DNA of 7,986 nt, taken from an uncultured euryarchaeote. Lineage in GTDB: Archaea; Thermoplasmatota; Poseidoniia; Poseidoniales; Thalassarchaeaceae. The translations under genes and the position numbers were made by a program. The notes under the pieces were generated by a model that was not told the origin of the DNA, did not search any database, and worked only from the letters and a program-made list of their open reading frames with translations. Location: the NCBI GenBank assembly GCA_937901365.1, contig CALCEF010000324.1:1-7986 (forward strand), in the 5' to 3' direction. Shown in pieces: positions 6,540 through 7,986 of the stretch (positions are counted from its first letter, which is position 1; every line of letters starts with the position of its first letter).

Positions 6540-6872
6540 ATGACAACGCGAAAGGAGTTGGAGGCGCGCCGCTTGGGCGAGGCTGCCAGAATTCGATTAG
6601 CGTTGAATTCTATGCGCACAGAAGCGCGAGAGAAAGTCAAGGGCGGACCTGGAACTGTCGCATTTGTCAAAGAAGAACTGTGTATTGGTTGTGATCAATG
6701 TACAATCGTCTGTGATGACGATGCCATCGAACTATATGATACGCCCTTGGCAAGTCCAATTCTAAATATCGATGTCAATCGAAAGGCCAAGGTCCTCAGA
6801 GACCCTTGCACCGGTTGCCGATTGTGCGTATTGGCTTGTCCGACGGATGCAATCATCATGATTGACCGTTGA
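6540..6872 (+). CDS. 2x[4Fe-4S] ferredoxin-domain protein
   Basis: The 110-residue soluble protein has two full 4Fe-4S binding motifs: Cys48/51/54/58 (CIGCDQCTIVC) and Cys90/93/96/100 (CTGCRLCVLACP). The first motif is followed by Asp instead of the usual Pro. The motifs are separated by about 31 residues with an extra loop (YDTPLASPILNIDVN). The N-terminal 35 residues form a charged, Arg/Glu-rich helix not found in small bacterial ferredoxins, perhaps a docking segment. It lies 36 nt after the previous gene. GAGGT at 6518-6522 and AGGGG at 6523-6527 are both further from the ATG than usual, so the start is slightly uncertain, though the long polar N-terminus reads as real protein. Placed after the HdrD-like fusion, it is a natural cytoplasmic electron partner for that protein's Fe-S clusters; this partnership is inference. 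Confidence 0.9.
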   Translation: MTTRKELEARRLGEAARIRLALNSMRTEAREKVKGGPGTVAFVKEELCIGCDQCTIVCDDDAIELYDTPLASPILNIDVNRKAKVLRDPCTGCRLCVLACPTDAIIMIDR

Positions 6873-6906
6873 AAACCATTGATTACTGTGAATAGGAGCG
6901 AGTAGC

Positions 6907-7203
6907 ATGGCAGAAGATGACCCAGTTCGCTTCGGGGCAGAGTTTGGACCGGATTCGATGTCTGGTACAACAAAAGGCGTGGGATTGGCCACCTTCAAGA
7001 GATTGGTTTGGATTTCAAACCTCGGAGGTCTTCTGCTGGTCGCAATTGCGCTTGAAATGGCGATTGCGTACAAGATGTTCTGGTGGGCATTGGCCACTGG
7101 AATCGCTGGAGTGATTGTCGCACTATTCCCTTCAAACTACGAAATCATGGGAATGGACGCACCACCTGAAATGGCTGATGAAGATTCTCAGGATGCAGCC
7201 TAA
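6907..7203 (+). CDS. Small two-helix membrane protein at the end of the operon
   Basis: This 98-residue protein has a polar N-terminus (MAEDDPVRFGAEFGPD), two membrane helices at about 33-54 and 57-75 and an acidic C-terminal tail (PPEMADEDSQD). No cysteine is present and no family is recognised. AGGAG at 6894-6898, 8 nt before the ATG, supports the start. It lies 34 nt after the ferredoxin gene on the same strand, so it probably belongs to the same transcript. Its stop overlaps the stop of the convergent glutamate-cysteine ligase gene by 4 nt (CTAA at 7200-7203). A role as a small subunit or anchor in the same complex is possible from context only. Confidence 0.75.
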   Translation: MAEDDPVRFGAEFGPDSMSGTTKGVGLATFKRLVWISNLGGLLLVAIALEMAIAYKMFWWALATGIAGVIVALFPSNYEIMGMDAPPEMADEDSQDAA

Positions 7204-7986
7204 TTGTTCGCCTCGACCGCCATGGCCAGCATCGCAATCTCTGCAACAAGCATGTGCCAATGGTTTCGGCGCGAACTAATTGATTCGTCCTCAATTTCAC
7301 TAGGGCTAAGAAAAATCGAAGATGGGGAATTCAAATTCGCCATTTCTCCCTTTTTTGCATTGGCTCGGTAGAACCACCCGCCAACACGCCCATTTGCACA
7401 ATAAGCGACTGGTTCGATCACCATAGAATCCCAAGAAAGGCCGCTGGGAACACCCTCTTGAATCAGGAAATTTTCAGCCTCAGTACCACCTTTCCCATAG
7501 GTGAGGCGATTCATCTTTCGATTAGATAAATTCAACAACTCTTCACCGGATTGGATCTCTAAGATTCCCAGACCATATGTTCCCGAGTCATTCTTCACGA
7601 ACAATGTGGGTTTGCCCTCAATTCCATATTCGTCATATTTCGCCTGAATATGGGTGAGGAAATTGTCGACCTCTGCAGCCAATAGTGTTCTGCAAGTTTC
7701 CTTCTCAAGGCACTTGTCTTCAGAAACAACCCAGTGTGTAGACAGAAGCCATGGATCAACCCCCAACAAATTGGCGACTTCATCCAGAAGTGGTTGAGCC
7801 GCTTTGAAATGGTCTGATTTTCGTCGCTGATACCACCCCATCTGAGGAGGCGGTAATATTGGCACCCCTAAATCTGGTAACGGGCCTTTCGTGAGATCAT
7901 TGTTGAGTAATATGAGATCGGGAGTAGCACCTTGAACTGAAACCGGAGTCCCTTCTTCGACGTCGAGGATTCCGATTGTTACGGCA
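7200..7986 (-). CDS. gshA: Glutamate-cysteine ligase, Acidithiobacillus ferrooxidans-type family, C-terminal part (start beyond right edge)
   Basis: The frame is open from the right edge to TAG at 7202-7200, giving 261 visible residues; no start is in the window. An internal GTG at 7865 is not the start, because family sequence continues upstream of it: PDLILLNNDL at visible residues 22-31. Other recalled family hallmarks are PPPQMGWYQRRKSDHF (45-60), FVKNDSGTYGLGI, FLIQEGV and MVIEPVAYC...GRVGGWFYR. These match the proteobacterial glutamate-cysteine ligase family first defined in A. ferrooxidans, which is unlike the Escherichia coli and plant types. The enzyme joins L-Glu to L-Cys through the gamma-carboxyl using ATP, the first step to glutathione; in some archaea gamma-glutamylcysteine itself is the main thiol. 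Usual length is about 430 residues, so roughly 40% is missing here. It is convergent with the respiratory operon. Finding this family in an archaeon-like context suggests horizontal transfer. Confidence 0.85.
   Translation of the reverse strand, partial: AVTIGILDVEEGTPVSVQGATPDLILLNNDLTKGPLPDLGVPILPPPQMGWYQRRKSDHFKAAQPLLDEVANLLGVDPWLLSTHWVVSEDKCLEKETCRTLLAAEVDNFLTHIQAKYDEYGIEGKPTLFVKNDSGTYGLGILEIQSGEELLNLSNRKMNRLTYGKGGTEAENFLIQEGVPSGLSWDSMVIEPVAYCANGRVGGWFYRANAKKGEMANLNSPSSIFLSPSEIEDESISSRRNHWHMLVAEIAMLAMAVEANN

Noticed and set aside
6873..6906. Terminator or promoter between the ferredoxin and the last operon gene
   Set aside because: The 34-nt gap shows a Shine-Dalgarno but no T-run, hairpin or convincing TATA element.
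7200..7203. Overlapping stop codons of the convergent genes as a special signal
   Set aside because: A 4-nt convergent overlap at CTAA is common in compact genomes and needs no special explanation.
7200..7865. A 221-residue gene starting with GTG at 7865
   Set aside because: The frame stays open to the right edge and the upstream residues (PDLILLNNDL) belong to the same enzyme family, so the GTG is internal.
1..7986. CRISPR arrays, tRNAs, insertion sequences or long direct repeats
   Set aside because: No periodic repeats, tRNA-like cloverleaf, transposase frame or terminal inverted repeats were seen on either strand by eye.

Overview
The window looks like a stretch of archaeal chromosome. 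A planktonic Thermoplasmatota-type lineage such as the marine group II/III Euryarchaeota (Poseidoniia) is my best guess, from gene content and style; no rRNA or marker gene is present to prove it. Pointers are the GAGGTGA-type Shine-Dalgarno sites 4-6 nt before several starts, very tight gene packing with ATGA and GTGA stop/start overlaps, a twin-arginine-anchored Rieske protein, and a cytochrome b joined to heterodisulfide-reductase (Hdr) type iron-sulfur chemistry.

Layout. Positions 1-243 (minus strand) hold the N-terminal end of a TPR protein that runs off the left edge. Positions 244-403 are a divergent intergenic region with a candidate TATA element and a small inverted repeat. From 404 to 7203 eight plus-strand genes follow one another with gaps of at most 36 nt: (1) a secreted, membrane-anchored Reeler-like protein with a CxCH (not CxxCH) putative haem site; (2) a small two-helix membrane protein; (3) a Rieske protein; (4) a cytochrome b6-type protein; (5) a 937-residue fusion; (6) a small three-helix membrane protein; (7) a 2x[4Fe-4S] ferredoxin; (8) a small two-helix membrane protein. 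At 7200-7986 (minus strand), convergent and overlapping the last operon gene by 4 nt, lies the C-terminal part of a glutamate-cysteine ligase of the Acidithiobacillus ferrooxidans type; its start is beyond the right edge.

How the genes work together (inference). Genes 1-5 look like a b6f/bc1-type quinol-oxidising complex. Gene 4 supplies the four-His dihaem core and keeps the cysteine that anchors haem ci in b6f. Gene 5 starts with a subunit-IV-like domain carrying the Qo motif PDWY, typical of low-potential menaquinone enzymes. It then has two extra helices, a large extracytoplasmic domain of unknown function and one more helix, and ends in a cytoplasmic HdrD/GlpC-like module (two 4Fe-4S clusters plus two CCG domains). 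Counting helices puts the unknown domain outside and the HdrD-like module inside. The predicted complex would thus link quinol/Rieske chemistry on the outer face to thiol/disulfide or ferredoxin chemistry in the cytoplasm. No gene of the operon encodes a classical CxxCH cytochrome c1 or f; gene 1, with its CxCH site, may take that place. The neighbouring gamma-glutamylcysteine synthesis gene makes a low-molecular-weight disulfide a tempting but unproven substrate. The Rieske/cytochrome b/HdrD fusion is the most unusual system in this window.
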